Assembly (NCBI RefSeq): GCF_004135285.1 | Contig: NZ_CP035494.1 | Span: forward strand, 2,418,001-2,482,000 | Direction: 5' to 3' | Source: Microbacterium protaetiae | Lineage (GTDB): Bacteria > Actinomycetota > Actinomycetes > Actinomycetales > Microbacteriaceae | Length of the DNA stretch: 64,000 nucleotides | Shown: piece by piece, positions 52,341 through 61,214 of the stretch | Numbering within the stretch: the stretch's first letter is position 1 | How the letters are laid out: the number at the start of each line of letters is the position of its first letter | Notes under the pieces: generated by a model | What the model saw: the letters and a program-made list of their open reading frames with translations, nothing else | The model's database searches: none | Told to the model about the DNA's origin: nothing | Program-made: the position numbers and the translations under genes

Positions 52341-52354
52341 TTCCCGTGTGGGAA
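52341..52354. promoter_or_regulatory. Palindromic operator upstream of the SDR gene
   Basis: TTCCC-GTGT-GGGAA (52341-52354) lies about 50 bp before the SDR start and about 100 bp from the divergent regulator. It is the clearest dyad in the 164-bp gap and is a candidate site for that regulator. Confidence 0.5.
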
Positions 52355-52403
52355 TACCCCACGCAGGCGTGGCCGTCCCGAGTGGGACACGAAGGGAATG
52401 ATG

Positions 52404-53417
52404 ATGGCGCAGAACAAGGCCCTCACGGCGAACAGCACGATCGGCGAGTGGCTTGAGCATCCGGTCGGCGGCGATCTTGTGCGTGGACTGCTGGCCGCCT
52501 CGGGCGCGAGCGAAGAGACCCTGGCACCGGTGAAGGGCCTTGCGCTGCAGCAGCTGGTGGCGATGAGCCAGGGGCAGATGCCGCAGTCGGTCGTCGACGA
52601 CCTCGTGCTCAAGGCCAACGGCGGCGTCATGCCCGAAGACACCGAGAGCGGCGGCTGGACCGAGCGCGTGACCTCGGGCCGTTTCGCCGGAAAGACCGTG
52701 ATCGTCACCGGCGCGGCATCCGGCATCGGGCGCGCCACCGCATCGCGGATCGTCCGCGAGGGCGGCCGGGTGGTGGCCGTGGATGTCTCGGCCGAGCGCC
52801 TCGCCGACTTTCAGGCATCGCTGCCCGACGGCGAGATCGTCACCGTCACCGGCGACATCACCGCGCAGGAGTCGATCGACGAGATCGTGGCCGCTGCCGG
52901 AGACACCATCGACGGGCTGGCGAACGTCGCCGGCATCAACGACGACTTCTCTCCGCTGCACGAGACCAGCGATGCCACGTGGGATCGTGTGCTCGGTGTG
53001 AATCTCACCGGCGCCTTCAAGCTCACCCGCGCGGTGCTGCCCGCGATGCTGAAGGCCGGCCGCGGTTCGGTCGTCAACGTCGCCAGCGAGGCGGGCCTGC
53101 GCGGAAACGCATCGGGCAACGCCTACACGACCTCCAAGCACGCCGTGGTGGGCATGACCCGCTCGGCCGCCTTCATGTACGGGCCGCAGGGCATCCGCGT
53201 CAACGCCGTCGCACCGGGCGGCGTGGCCACCGGCATCCCGTTCCCGCCGAACGTGTCGCAGGCGGGGTCGGCACGCCTGCAGCCGTTCCAGTCGGCGATC
53301 CCGACCGTGGCGACGGCTGAGCAGCTGGCGGCATCCATCACGTTCTTGCTCTCCGACGACGGTGTGAACATCAACGGCGCCATCCTGCCCTCCGACGGCG
53401 GCTGGTCGGTGCAGTAG
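52404..53417 (+). CDS. SDR family oxidoreductase with an N-terminal extension
   Basis: The 337-residue protein has a classical short-chain dehydrogenase domain from about residue 95: TVIVTGAASGIGRATA, a variant NNAG (LANVAGIND), VVNVASEAG with the catalytic Ser, and YTTSKHAVV with the Tyr-x3-Lys pair. The first 90 residues (HPVGGDLVRGLLAASG, LKANGGVMPEDTESG) form a helical extension not usual for the family. Three ATG codons are in a row; 52404 has AAGGGA six bases upstream. Substrate unknown. Confidence 0.88.
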   Translation: MAQNKALTANSTIGEWLEHPVGGDLVRGLLAASGASEETLAPVKGLALQQLVAMSQGQMPQSVVDDLVLKANGGVMPEDTESGGWTERVTSGRFAGKTVIVTGAASGIGRATASRIVREGGRVVAVDVSAERLADFQASLPDGEIVTVTGDITAQESIDEIVAAAGDTIDGLANVAGINDDFSPLHETSDATWDRVLGVNLTGAFKLTRAVLPAMLKAGRGSVVNVASEAGLRGNASGNAYTTSKHAVVGMTRSAAFMYGPQGIRVNAVAPGGVATGIPFPPNVSQAGSARLQPFQSAIPTVATAEQLAASITFLLSDDGVNINGAILPSDGGWSVQ

Positions 53418-53452
53418 GAACGTCGGCACGCGGCACCGGGCAGGATGGGGGC

Positions 53453-54814
53453 ATGACCTCCGTCCTGCCCGACGCCGTCACCCTGGCCGCCGACATCCGT
53501 GCGGGGCGGGTGCCTGCCGCTGAGGCGGTCGATGCGCATCTGACGCGCATCGCGGCACGCAATCCGCACCTGAACGCGCTGACGGTCACCTTCGACGATC
53601 GCGCTCGCCGCGCCGCCGACGACATCGATCGTGCGGTCGCGGCCGGCCGCGACCCGGGGCCCCTGGCAGGGGTGCCGTTCAGCGTCAAAGAGAACATCGA
53701 CCTGACGTGGTCGGCCACGACCGAGGGCTGGCGCGGCCTGGCCGAGGCGATTCCCGCGCGCGACGCGACGGTCGTCGCGCGTCTGCGTGCCGCGGGCGCC
53801 ATCCCTATCGGTCGCGGAAACATGCCCGACTTCGGCATGCGCTGGGACACCGACAACGATCTTTTCGGACGCACGCTGAACCCGTTCGACGAGTCGCGCA
53901 CGACGTTCGGGTCGAGCGGAGGGGATGCGGTGGCGGTGGCCACCGGCATGAGCACCATCGGCCTCGGCAATGACTTTGGCGGATCGATCCGGCTGCCCGC
54001 GCAGGCGCTCGGCGTGTGCGGGCTGCGGCCCTCGGTCGGGCGCGTGCCGCGCGCGGCTGTGGACGAGCTGCCGGTGGCGCTGACGCTGCAGAGGTTCGCG
54101 GTGAACGGGATGCTGGCGCGCAGCGTGCGCGATCTGCGGGCCGTGCTCGACGTGGTCGCCGGTGTCGACGTCGATGACCCGGTCTCACTCGCCCTGCCTG
54201 CCGTGGCCGCCTACGACGGGCCACACCGCGTGGCGGTGACGCGCGATCCGCTCGGGTGGGGCGTGCAGCCCGACGTCGCCGCCGGCGTCGAACGCGCAGC
54301 CGACGCGTTGCGCACCGCGGGGTGGCAGGTCGACGAGATCGAGCTGCCGCATCTGGAAGAGGCGTTCACGTTGATGCGCCGCCTGGCGGTCACCGATATG
54401 AGCGGTGGCGCCCTGCCCGCACCGCTGGGCCGGTCGGCGGATGCCTTCATGCGCGCCAGTATGCAGGCGACGGGCGTCTTCGAGACCGCCGCCGAGTATG
54501 GTGCGGCATGGGCGCGCCGCCTCGTGATCGAAGCGGCCTGGCGACGGCTGCAGGTCGAACACCCCGTCATTCTCGGACCGGTTTCGGCCGGCGGCATCCT
54601 GCCCATCGACTTCGACTTGGGCGGGCCCGAACAGGCCACCGCGGCATGGCGGATGTTGCGCCTGGTCGTGGTCGTGAACTTTCTCGGGCTTCCCGCGGTG
54701 GCCGTGCCGACCGGCCCCGGCGCCGATGGCATGCCCACGGGTGTGCAGCTGATCGGGCCGATGCACGGCGAAGCGGCGGCGCTCGCCGCCGCGCGCGTGG
54801 TCGAGGCGGCCTGA
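53453..54814 (+). CDS. Amidase signature family hydrolase
   Basis: The 453-residue protein shows the Ser-cisSer-Lys triad region: PFSVKENIDLTWSAT with the Lys, TFGSSGGDAVAVATGM with the middle Ser, and GLGNDFGGSIRLPAQALGVC with the nucleophile Ser. It hydrolyses an amide bond; the true substrate cannot be told. CAGGAT six bases before the ATG suggests a leaderless start. It lies 35 bp after the SDR gene and may be cotranscribed. Confidence 0.9.
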   Translation: MTSVLPDAVTLAADIRAGRVPAAEAVDAHLTRIAARNPHLNALTVTFDDRARRAADDIDRAVAAGRDPGPLAGVPFSVKENIDLTWSATTEGWRGLAEAIPARDATVVARLRAAGAIPIGRGNMPDFGMRWDTDNDLFGRTLNPFDESRTTFGSSGGDAVAVATGMSTIGLGNDFGGSIRLPAQALGVCGLRPSVGRVPRAAVDELPVALTLQRFAVNGMLARSVRDLRAVLDVVAGVDVDDPVSLALPAVAAYDGPHRVAVTRDPLGWGVQPDVAAGVERAADALRTAGWQVDEIELPHLEEAFTLMRRLAVTDMSGGALPAPLGRSADAFMRASMQATGVFETAAEYGAAWARRLVIEAAWRRLQVEHPVILGPVSAGGILPIDFDLGGPEQATAAWRMLRLVVVVNFLGLPAVAVPTGPGADGMPTGVQLIGPMHGEAAALAAARVVEAA

Positions 54815-54842
54815 TCAGCCTGCGGGCAGGTAGCGTGGCGTG

Positions 54843-55652
54843 ATGACCGATACCGGCGAGCCGTTCCGTGCCCGCACGATCGCCGAGGGCTTCGGCGCCG
54901 ACGCTGACGCGTACGACCGATTCCGTCCGCGCTATCCGCGCGTGTTCGCCGAGCGTGTGCTCGAGGGCCTGCCGGCCCCAGCCCGCGCCGTCGATGTCGG
55001 AATCGGCACCGGACTGTCGTCGTTGCCGTTCCGTGATGCGGGATGCCGCGTGCTGGGCGTCGAGGTCGACGAGAGGATGGCCGAGGTCGCCCGCCGGCGC
55101 GGATTCGAGGTGGAGGTCGCCCGGTTCGAGGAGTGGGATGCCGCGGCTCGCACCTTCGACCTCGTCATCGCCGGCCAGACCTGGCACTGGGTCGACCCCG
55201 CCGCCGGCGCCGCGAAGGCGCATGACGTGCTCGAACCTGGTGGCCGGATCGCCGTGTTCTGGAACGCGGGGGATCCCGCTCCCGAGATCGCAGCGGGCTT
55301 CGCAGAGGCCTACCGCAGCGTCGAGACCGGCCTGCCCTTCACGCCGTGGTCGGCGCCGCAGCGCGAGGGCTATGCGGCGTTTCTGGATGCCGCCGCCGAC
55401 GGGATCCGTGCGTCGGCGGGGTTCGATGAGCCCGAGCGCGTGCGCGTCGACTGGCAGGCCGTCATCACGCGTGACGACTGGCTCGCGCAGGTGCCGACCT
55501 CGGGCGGGCACAACCGCATAGCGCCGGAGAAGCTCGATGCGCTGCTGGCGGCGATGGGCGCGGTGATCGACCGCGCCGGCGGCGAGTTCACCATGGAGTA
55601 CGCGACCCTCGGTGTGCTCGCGCGCCGGCGCGCCGCCGATCAGGGCAGGTAA
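54843..55652 (+). CDS. Class I SAM-dependent methyltransferase
   Basis: The 269-residue protein has motif I AVDVGIGTGLSSLPF, the acidic loop VEVDERMAEVARRRGF, and motif post I DLVIAGQTWHWVDP, as in the family of small-molecule methyltransferases. The substrate is unknown. TAGCGT six bases before ATG 54843 marks the start (GTG 54840 is an alternative). Its 3' end overlaps the acid phosphatase on the other strand by 13 bp. Confidence 0.88.
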   Translation: MTDTGEPFRARTIAEGFGADADAYDRFRPRYPRVFAERVLEGLPAPARAVDVGIGTGLSSLPFRDAGCRVLGVEVDERMAEVARRRGFEVEVARFEEWDAAARTFDLVIAGQTWHWVDPAAGAAKAHDVLEPGGRIAVFWNAGDPAPEIAAGFAEAYRSVETGLPFTPWSAPQREGYAAFLDAAADGIRASAGFDEPERVRVDWQAVITRDDWLAQVPTSGGHNRIAPEKLDALLAAMGAVIDRAGGEFTMEYATLGVLARRRAADQGR

Positions 55653-57280
55653 TACGTCGGGTTCGGCAGCTTGACGGCCCGGTCGGCGTGCCCGCCGATC
55701 AGGTCGCTGAATTGGTCGCCGAAGTTCGCGACGATGTGGAAGTGCCCGCCTGCGCGCGTCTGAATGTGCGCGCGGGTCTGCGACTTGTACTCGATCGTGG
55801 TGCACTTCGCCGTGGCACACGTGATGTACGACGGTTGCTGCGACGCGCCCACGCCCGTCCACTTCGTGTAGTAGTTCTCCGAGGTGAATCCGCGATAGTG
55901 CACCGCCGACAGGTTGCCGAGGGTGGCGTCCTTCTGGTCGTCGTTGCGGCCGGTCAACCCGACCAGCGTGCACCCGGCCCTCTGCAGCGTCTTGGTGGCG
56001 CTCACCATGCCCGGCGTCGCGGCGAACTCCTCGTTCTGCACCCAGATGTCCTGCTCGGCAGGGCTGTAGACGAAGTGCATGTCGCCGACTTCCATGTCAT
56101 AGGTGAACAGGGTGGTGTCGTCGGCGTCGAGCACGATGGCCGGATTCTGATGACGGCGCGCCAGCGTGCGGCATTCGCTCGCGATGGCCGGCAGCTGCCG
56201 GCGCAACAGGGCGTGCATCTCGCTGATGTACGGCGAGTGCTCTTTGTTCGCGATGCCGTCGCCGGTGTCGCCGTAGTAGGCGGCGATCGTCTTCTTCACG
56301 CTGTCGATGTTCGGGATGCCCTCGCCGCCCTGCGTGAGCCCGCTCGATCCATCGGCCTTCATCGTGAAGTGTGTGCGCGGTGAGAGCTGCGGCTCGTGCA
56401 CTCCCGGCAGATCGGCCGACGGCAGGTAATACGTCGGGTTCGGAAGCTTCTGGATGTGGTCGGCGTAGCCGCCCTGCAGATCGGACCACTGGTCGCCGAC
56501 GTTGAGCACGACGTCGTAGCCGAGATCCTTCTCGAGGTGCCGGCGGGTGCCGGCCTTGAACTCGACGGTGGTGCAGCTGCTGGTCGCGCACGTGATGTAC
56601 GACGGCTGCTGCCCGCTCGCCCACTTCGTGTAGTAGTTCTCACTCGTGAACCCCGAGTAGCCGACGCTGTTGACGTTGTCGATCGAGGCGGCCTTCTGGT
56701 CGGCGCTGCGCCCGGTGATGCCGATGATCGCGAAGCCGAGCTTCTGCGCCTTCTTCACGAGACTCGTCATACCGGGGGTCGCTGTGTCGAACAGTTCTTG
56801 CTGCACCCATTCGTTCTGCCGCGCCGGGTCGTACACGAAGTGCATGTCGCCGACTTCCATGTCATAGGTGAACAGCATCGTGTCGTCGGTGTCGAGCACT
56901 ATCGCCGGGGTCTTGTGATGGCGCTTGGCATCGCGCAGCCAGCCGGGCAGCTTCTTCTCGAGCTGTGAGACGATGCCGTCCATCTCGTCGATGTACGGCG
57001 AATCGTCTTTGTTCGCGATGCCGGTGCCGGGGTCGCCGTAGTAGGTCGCGATCGTCTTCTTGACGACGTCGATGTTCGGGATGCCTTCACCACCCTGTGT
57101 GAGTCCGCTCGAGCCGTCGGCGGCCATCGTGAAATGGGTGCGCGGGGCAAGGGTCTGCGAACTGTGAGAGGGGGAGTGCCCCGGTGAGAACGCCTGCGCG
57201 GAGGTCGCGCCGACCACAGACAGTGTCAGGGTCAGCGCGGCGGTCGCGGCGGCGGCTGCCATTCGGCGTGCACGGATCAT
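55640..57280 (-). CDS. Secreted protein with two tandem HAD acid phosphatase (class B/IIIB-like) domains
   Basis: The 546-residue protein has a signal peptide (about 1-33, ending TSAQAF). Two homologous domains follow, about 50-285 and 295-546. Each has PRTHFTM-ADGSSGLTQGGE, the nucleophile motif (VLDTDDTMLFTYDMEVGDMH in copy 1, VLDADDTTLFTYDMEVGDMH in copy 2), a GITGR/GLTGR motif II, and a closing GDQWSDLQGGYADH or GDQFSDLIGGHADR with the metal-binding Asp. Both copies look active. It probably frees phosphate from organic esters outside the cell. The ATG at 57280 is chosen for the signal peptide. Confidence 0.88.
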   Translation of the reverse strand: MIRARRMAAAAATAALTLTLSVVGATSAQAFSPGHSPSHSSQTLAPRTHFTMAADGSSGLTQGGEGIPNIDVVKKTIATYYGDPGTGIANKDDSPYIDEMDGIVSQLEKKLPGWLRDAKRHHKTPAIVLDTDDTMLFTYDMEVGDMHFVYDPARQNEWVQQELFDTATPGMTSLVKKAQKLGFAIIGITGRSADQKAASIDNVNSVGYSGFTSENYYTKWASGQQPSYITCATSSCTTVEFKAGTRRHLEKDLGYDVVLNVGDQWSDLQGGYADHIQKLPNPTYYLPSADLPGVHEPQLSPRTHFTMKADGSSGLTQGGEGIPNIDSVKKTIAAYYGDTGDGIANKEHSPYISEMHALLRRQLPAIASECRTLARRHQNPAIVLDADDTTLFTYDMEVGDMHFVYSPAEQDIWVQNEEFAATPGMVSATKTLQRAGCTLVGLTGRNDDQKDATLGNLSAVHYRGFTSENYYTKWTGVGASQQPSYITCATAKCTTIEYKSQTRAHIQTRAGGHFHIVANFGDQFSDLIGGHADRAVKLPNPTYYLP

Positions 57281-57414
57281 CGTCGACTCGCTTTCGCTCG
57301 GGTGGGCCGGATCTCGGCCGCCCGTCACACTAGACCCGCACGGCCTGCGGCGGAAGGGCCGCGCGGATGAGGGTTCTCTCCTCGCATGTCAGCGCCGGGT
57401 GATTGACTGGAGGC

Positions 57415-60042
57415 ATGACCGAGCTTCCCCGCCCCGCCAACGAGAACCTCACCCGCGATGAAGCGGCCGGCAGATCTCTCATCGTGCGCACACACGACTA
57501 CACCGTTGACATCGACTTCTCGCGGGCGGCCGACCCCGCCGTCGACACCTACCCGGTGCGCACCCGGGTCACCTTCGACGCCGAGGCAGGGGCATCCACT
57601 TTTCTCGACTACCTCGGGGCGCGCGTCACATCGATCACGCTGAACGGGCGGGAACTGGATGCCGCGGCCGCCGTCGACGGCGCGCGCATCGCGCTCGCAC
57701 CCCTGGCCGAAGCCAACGAGGTCGTCATCGAATCGGAGTCGATATATTCGCGGTCGGGGGAGGGCGTGCACCGGTTCGTCGACCCCGCCGACGGCGCGAC
57801 CTACCTGTACTCGCAGAACGAGCCCGTCGACTGCCGGCGCATCTACCCGTGCTTCGACCAGCCCGATCTGAAGGCGCGGTTCCATGTGACGATCACCGCC
57901 GACGCCTCGTGGCACGTCGCCTCCAACGGGGCACTGCTGGCCGAGCATCCCGTCGCCGAAGGCGTGAGCCGCCGCGAGTTCGCGGTGACCGAACCGATGT
58001 CGACGTACATCACGACGTTCCTGGCCGGGCCCTACGCGCTCTGGCACGACGAATACGCCGGGCGCACGGCATCGGGTATCGAGATCACCATTCCACTCGG
58101 ACTCGCGTGCCGCACGTCGCTGGCGGACAGCTTGGACTCTGACGAGCTGTTCGAGATCACCAAGCGCGGGCTGGACTGGTTCCACCGGCACTTCGACGTC
58201 GCCTACCCGTGGGGCAAATACGACCAGGTGTTCGTGCCCGAATACAACCTCGGGGCGATGGAGAACCCGGGTCTGGTCACCTTCACCGAGCGGTACGTGT
58301 TCACCTCTCCCGCCACCGAGGCCCAGCGCGAGCAGCGGGCGAACACGATGCTGCACGAGATGTGCCATATGTGGTTCGGCGATCTCGTGACCATGGTCTG
58401 GTGGGACGACCTGTGGCTCAAGGAGTCGTTCGCCGATTATGTGGGGACGCTTGCCGTCGATGAGGCGACCGAGTACACGACCGCGTGGACGACGTTCGCA
58501 TCGCGGCGCAAGGCCTGGGCCTACCGGCAGGACCAGTACCCGACGACGCATCCGATCGTGGCCGACATCGTCGATCTGGAGGCGGCCGACCAGAACTTCG
58601 ACGGCATCACGTACGCGAAGGGCGCATCGGTGCTCAAACAGCTGTCGGCGTATGTCGGGCAAGACACGTTCCTGACCGCCGCACGCGCCTACTTCGCCAA
58701 GCACGCGTGGGGCAACACGACGCTCGACGACTTCCTCGATGCGCTGGGTGAGGCATCCGGTCGCGACATGCGCCAGTGGGCGCACGCGTGGCTCGAGACC
58801 GCTGGCGTGAACCGGTTGCGCGTGTCGACCTCCGTGTCGGACGGCGTCATCACCTCGGCGACGCTGCATCAGGATGGAATCGACCCGCGCACCGGTGACC
58901 CGGTGCTGCGCCCGCACGTGGTGCGCATCGGCGTCTACGCGCCGGCGGAGGATGGGCCCGCCGAGTTCGAGGCTGCGCATGCCGTGCGGATCTCGGGCGC
59001 CTCGATCGACGTGCCCGAGCTCGTCGGTGCGGCCGGCGATCGAGTCCTGCTGCCCAACGACGGCGACCTGACGTACGCGAAGATCGTGCAGGATCCCCAC
59101 TCGCTGGAGGTGGTCCTGGATGCCGGGCTCGACGACGAGCTCGCCCGGGCGACGGCACTGGCCGGCGCGTGGAACACGGTGCGCGACGGCGAGCTGCCCG
59201 CCGAGCGCTTCGTCGACGGCGTCGTGGCAGGCGAGTACCTCATCGACGACACGGGCGTGCTGGCCAACGTTCTCGCTCAGGCGACGGCGGCGCTGGCCGC
59301 GTATACGACGGCCGATACGCGGCAGCGGCTGCTGGCACGATGGGTTGCTTTCCTGATGGATGCCGTGGTCGAAGACCCGTCGCCGTCGGACCGCCGCACC
59401 GTGCTGCTGCGCACGCTCTTCGCAGCCCTGGGCGAGGCGCGCTCGCCGGTGCCGCCGGTTCTCGAGGTCGTGCGCTCCTGGATCGACGACTCCAACTTCG
59501 CGCTCGGCGAGGAGCTCACCTGGAGTGCATGGGTGGTGCTGTCCGCGCACGCGCGCGTGGACGAGGCGTCGCTGCGGGCAGCGCAGGCGGCGGCGCCGAC
59601 CGCGGTGTCGGCGGTGGGCCTGACGCGCGCGCTGGCCGCGCGGCCGGATGCGGCGGTGAAGGATGCCGCGCGCGAGGCCGCGTACTCGGGCCGGGCCGCC
59701 GACGGCACGGTGCTGTCCAACGACCAGCTTCAGGCCACGATCGATGGGCTGGGAATCGACCCCGCCGGTGTCGGCGCCGGGCACGAGGCCGAGTACTGGC
59801 AGCGCATCGAAGACGTGTGGGCGGCGCAGAGCCAGGGGCAGTCGACGCGGGTCGTGACGGGGCTGTTCCCCGCCGACGCCGAACTGGCCGACGGTGACCA
59901 GGCGCGGCATCCCTTCGTCGTCGCCGCGCAGGAGTGGCTGTCGTCACGCGGGAACGCGCCGGCCGCGCTGCGCCGCATCGTCATCGAGCAGCTCGACGAT
60001 CTGCAGCGCCGGCTGCGCGCTCAGGCTGCCTCGGCGGCGTGA
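57415..60042 (+). CDS. pepN: Aminopeptidase N (M1 family metallopeptidase)
   Basis: The 875-residue protein has the GAMEN substrate loop (NLGAMENPGLVTF) and the zinc motif HEMCHMWFGDLVT, with the third ligand Glu in LWLKESFADY. A C-terminal ERAP1-like helical domain fills residues about 530-875. It removes N-terminal residues from peptides in the cytoplasm. TTGACT lies six bases before ATG 57415; an in-frame ATG at 57403 is upstream. It is divergent from the phosphatase. Confidence 0.95.
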   Translation: MTELPRPANENLTRDEAAGRSLIVRTHDYTVDIDFSRAADPAVDTYPVRTRVTFDAEAGASTFLDYLGARVTSITLNGRELDAAAAVDGARIALAPLAEANEVVIESESIYSRSGEGVHRFVDPADGATYLYSQNEPVDCRRIYPCFDQPDLKARFHVTITADASWHVASNGALLAEHPVAEGVSRREFAVTEPMSTYITTFLAGPYALWHDEYAGRTASGIEITIPLGLACRTSLADSLDSDELFEITKRGLDWFHRHFDVAYPWGKYDQVFVPEYNLGAMENPGLVTFTERYVFTSPATEAQREQRANTMLHEMCHMWFGDLVTMVWWDDLWLKESFADYVGTLAVDEATEYTTAWTTFASRRKAWAYRQDQYPTTHPIVADIVDLEAADQNFDGITYAKGASVLKQLSAYVGQDTFLTAARAYFAKHAWGNTTLDDFLDALGEASGRDMRQWAHAWLETAGVNRLRVSTSVSDGVITSATLHQDGIDPRTGDPVLRPHVVRIGVYAPAEDGPAEFEAAHAVRISGASIDVPELVGAAGDRVLLPNDGDLTYAKIVQDPHSLEVVLDAGLDDELARATALAGAWNTVRDGELPAERFVDGVVAGEYLIDDTGVLANVLAQATAALAAYTTADTRQRLLARWVAFLMDAVVEDPSPSDRRTVLLRTLFAALGEARSPVPPVLEVVRSWIDDSNFALGEELTWSAWVVLSAHARVDEASLRAAQAAAPTAVSAVGLTRALAARPDAAVKDAAREAAYSGRAADGTVLSNDQLQATIDGLGIDPAGVGAGHEAEYWQRIEDVWAAQSQGQSTRVVTGLFPADAELADGDQARHPFVVAAQEWLSSRGNAPAALRRIVIEQLDDLQRRLRAQAASAA

Positions 60043-60045
60043 GAG

Positions 60046-60465
60046 TCAGCGTCGAGCCGGGCGGACCATTGCCGTCTCGTCGGGCTCGGCGAAGCCGAAC
60101 TTCTCGTACAGCCCGTGCGCGTCCCGCGTGAACAGGGTCCAGCGGAATTCGGCGCCCGGACCTTCGTCGATCATGAGACGCAGCATCCGCTTGCCGATCG
60201 CGGCGCCACGATGCCCGGGGTCGACGATCACGTCGGCGAGGTAGGCGAAGGCCACACCGTCGGACACCGACCGGGCGAAGCCCACCTGGGCCCCGGTGGT
60301 CTGGTCGTACGCGCCGACCACGCGCCACGCGCGATCGATCTGCAGGTCGACATCGGCGCGGGCGCGCTGGAGCCCCCAGTACGCCTCGGTCGAGAGCATC
60401 CGCCAGATCCAGTCGCGGTCGAGCCGTGCCGGGTCGGCACTGACCTCATAGTGCGATGCGCTCAC
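60046..60465 (-). CDS. GNAT family N-acetyltransferase
   Basis: The 139-residue protein matches small GNAT enzymes: DWIWRMLSTEAYWGLQRARA, FAYLADVIVDPGHRGAAIGK as the acetyl-CoA loop, and DAHGLYEKFGF. The GTG at 60465 overlaps the stop of the cyclase gene (GTGA), so the two are coupled. Its stop is three bases beyond the pepN stop on the other strand. Confidence 0.88.
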   Translation of the reverse strand: MSASHYEVSADPARLDRDWIWRMLSTEAYWGLQRARADVDLQIDRAWRVVGAYDQTTGAQVGFARSVSDGVAFAYLADVIVDPGHRGAAIGKRMLRLMIDEGPGAEFRWTLFTRDAHGLYEKFGFAEPDETAMVRPARR

Positions 60466-61139
60466 ACCGGCACCTTTGCGAACGCCCGCACCGTGAAGGT
60501 GCCGGTGCCCTCGAACTTCGGCGGCACCGCCGTGAACAGCGCGCCGCTGTCGGGCAGTTCGCCGAGATTGGTCAGGTGTTCGACGACGTGGATGCCGCGG
60601 GCCAGGAACGTCGAGTGCGCGGGGCGCTCTCCGGCCGCCGCGGGCGAGGTGTCGTCGATGTTCTGGGAGTCGATGCCGACCAGGGCCACGCCCTGCGAGA
60701 CGAGATACTCGACGCCTTCGCGAGTGAGGTACGGCGCGTTCTCGCTGTAGGCGGGAGTGTTGAAGTGCCGGTCCCACCCGGTGTGCAGGAGCACTGCCTT
60801 GCCCTGCAGATCGCGGTCGGTGAACACATCGGCGGGGATGCCGCGGTCGGGCGCATCGCGCACGTCGAACACCTCGGTGGGCAGGTCGACGAGCGTGGCC
60901 AGGTCGAGGGCGGCCAGATCGTCGCCCCCTTCGAAGCGGTGCCAGGCAGTGTCGAGGTAGGTGCCGGTGTTGCCGGCGATGGTGAAGACGTCCATCGAGA
61001 AGCTCGTGCCCGGCGCGTAGTGGCCTTCGCCGCGGCGCACCAGCGGCGCAATCGTCGGGGCGGGAATGCCCGGGAGCGTCACGATCCCTTCGCGCAGGGT
61101 GTGGCTGAGATCGACGAAGCGTGGGCGGGGCGAGGTCAT
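60462..61139 (-). CDS. Cyclase family metal-dependent hydrolase
   Basis: The 225-residue protein resembles the cyclase/kynurenine formamidase family: FVDLSHTLREGIVTLPGIP, then GNTGTYLDTAWHRFEGG in place of the usual HxGTHxDxPxH, and VALVGIDSQNIDD. The first His of the metal site is replaced by Asn-Thr here, so activity or metal binding may differ. TAGGCT six bases before the ATG supports a leaderless start. Confidence 0.82.
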   Translation of the reverse strand: MTSPRPRFVDLSHTLREGIVTLPGIPAPTIAPLVRRGEGHYAPGTSFSMDVFTIAGNTGTYLDTAWHRFEGGDDLAALDLATLVDLPTEVFDVRDAPDRGIPADVFTDRDLQGKAVLLHTGWDRHFNTPAYSENAPYLTREGVEYLVSQGVALVGIDSQNIDDTSPAAAGERPAHSTFLARGIHVVEHLTNLGELPDSGALFTAVPPKFEGTGTFTVRAFAKVPV

Positions 61140-61214
61140 GCGTTCAGCCTATGGTGCACCTCGCCGCGCGCATCACACCGCCATGGACGTGATCGGCCAT
61201 CTGCGTGAGGACGC

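Noticed and set aside
57325..59910. An 861-codon open frame antisense to pepN
   Set aside because: Rich in Arg, Gly and His as expected for an antisense shadow; pepN has all M1 motifs.
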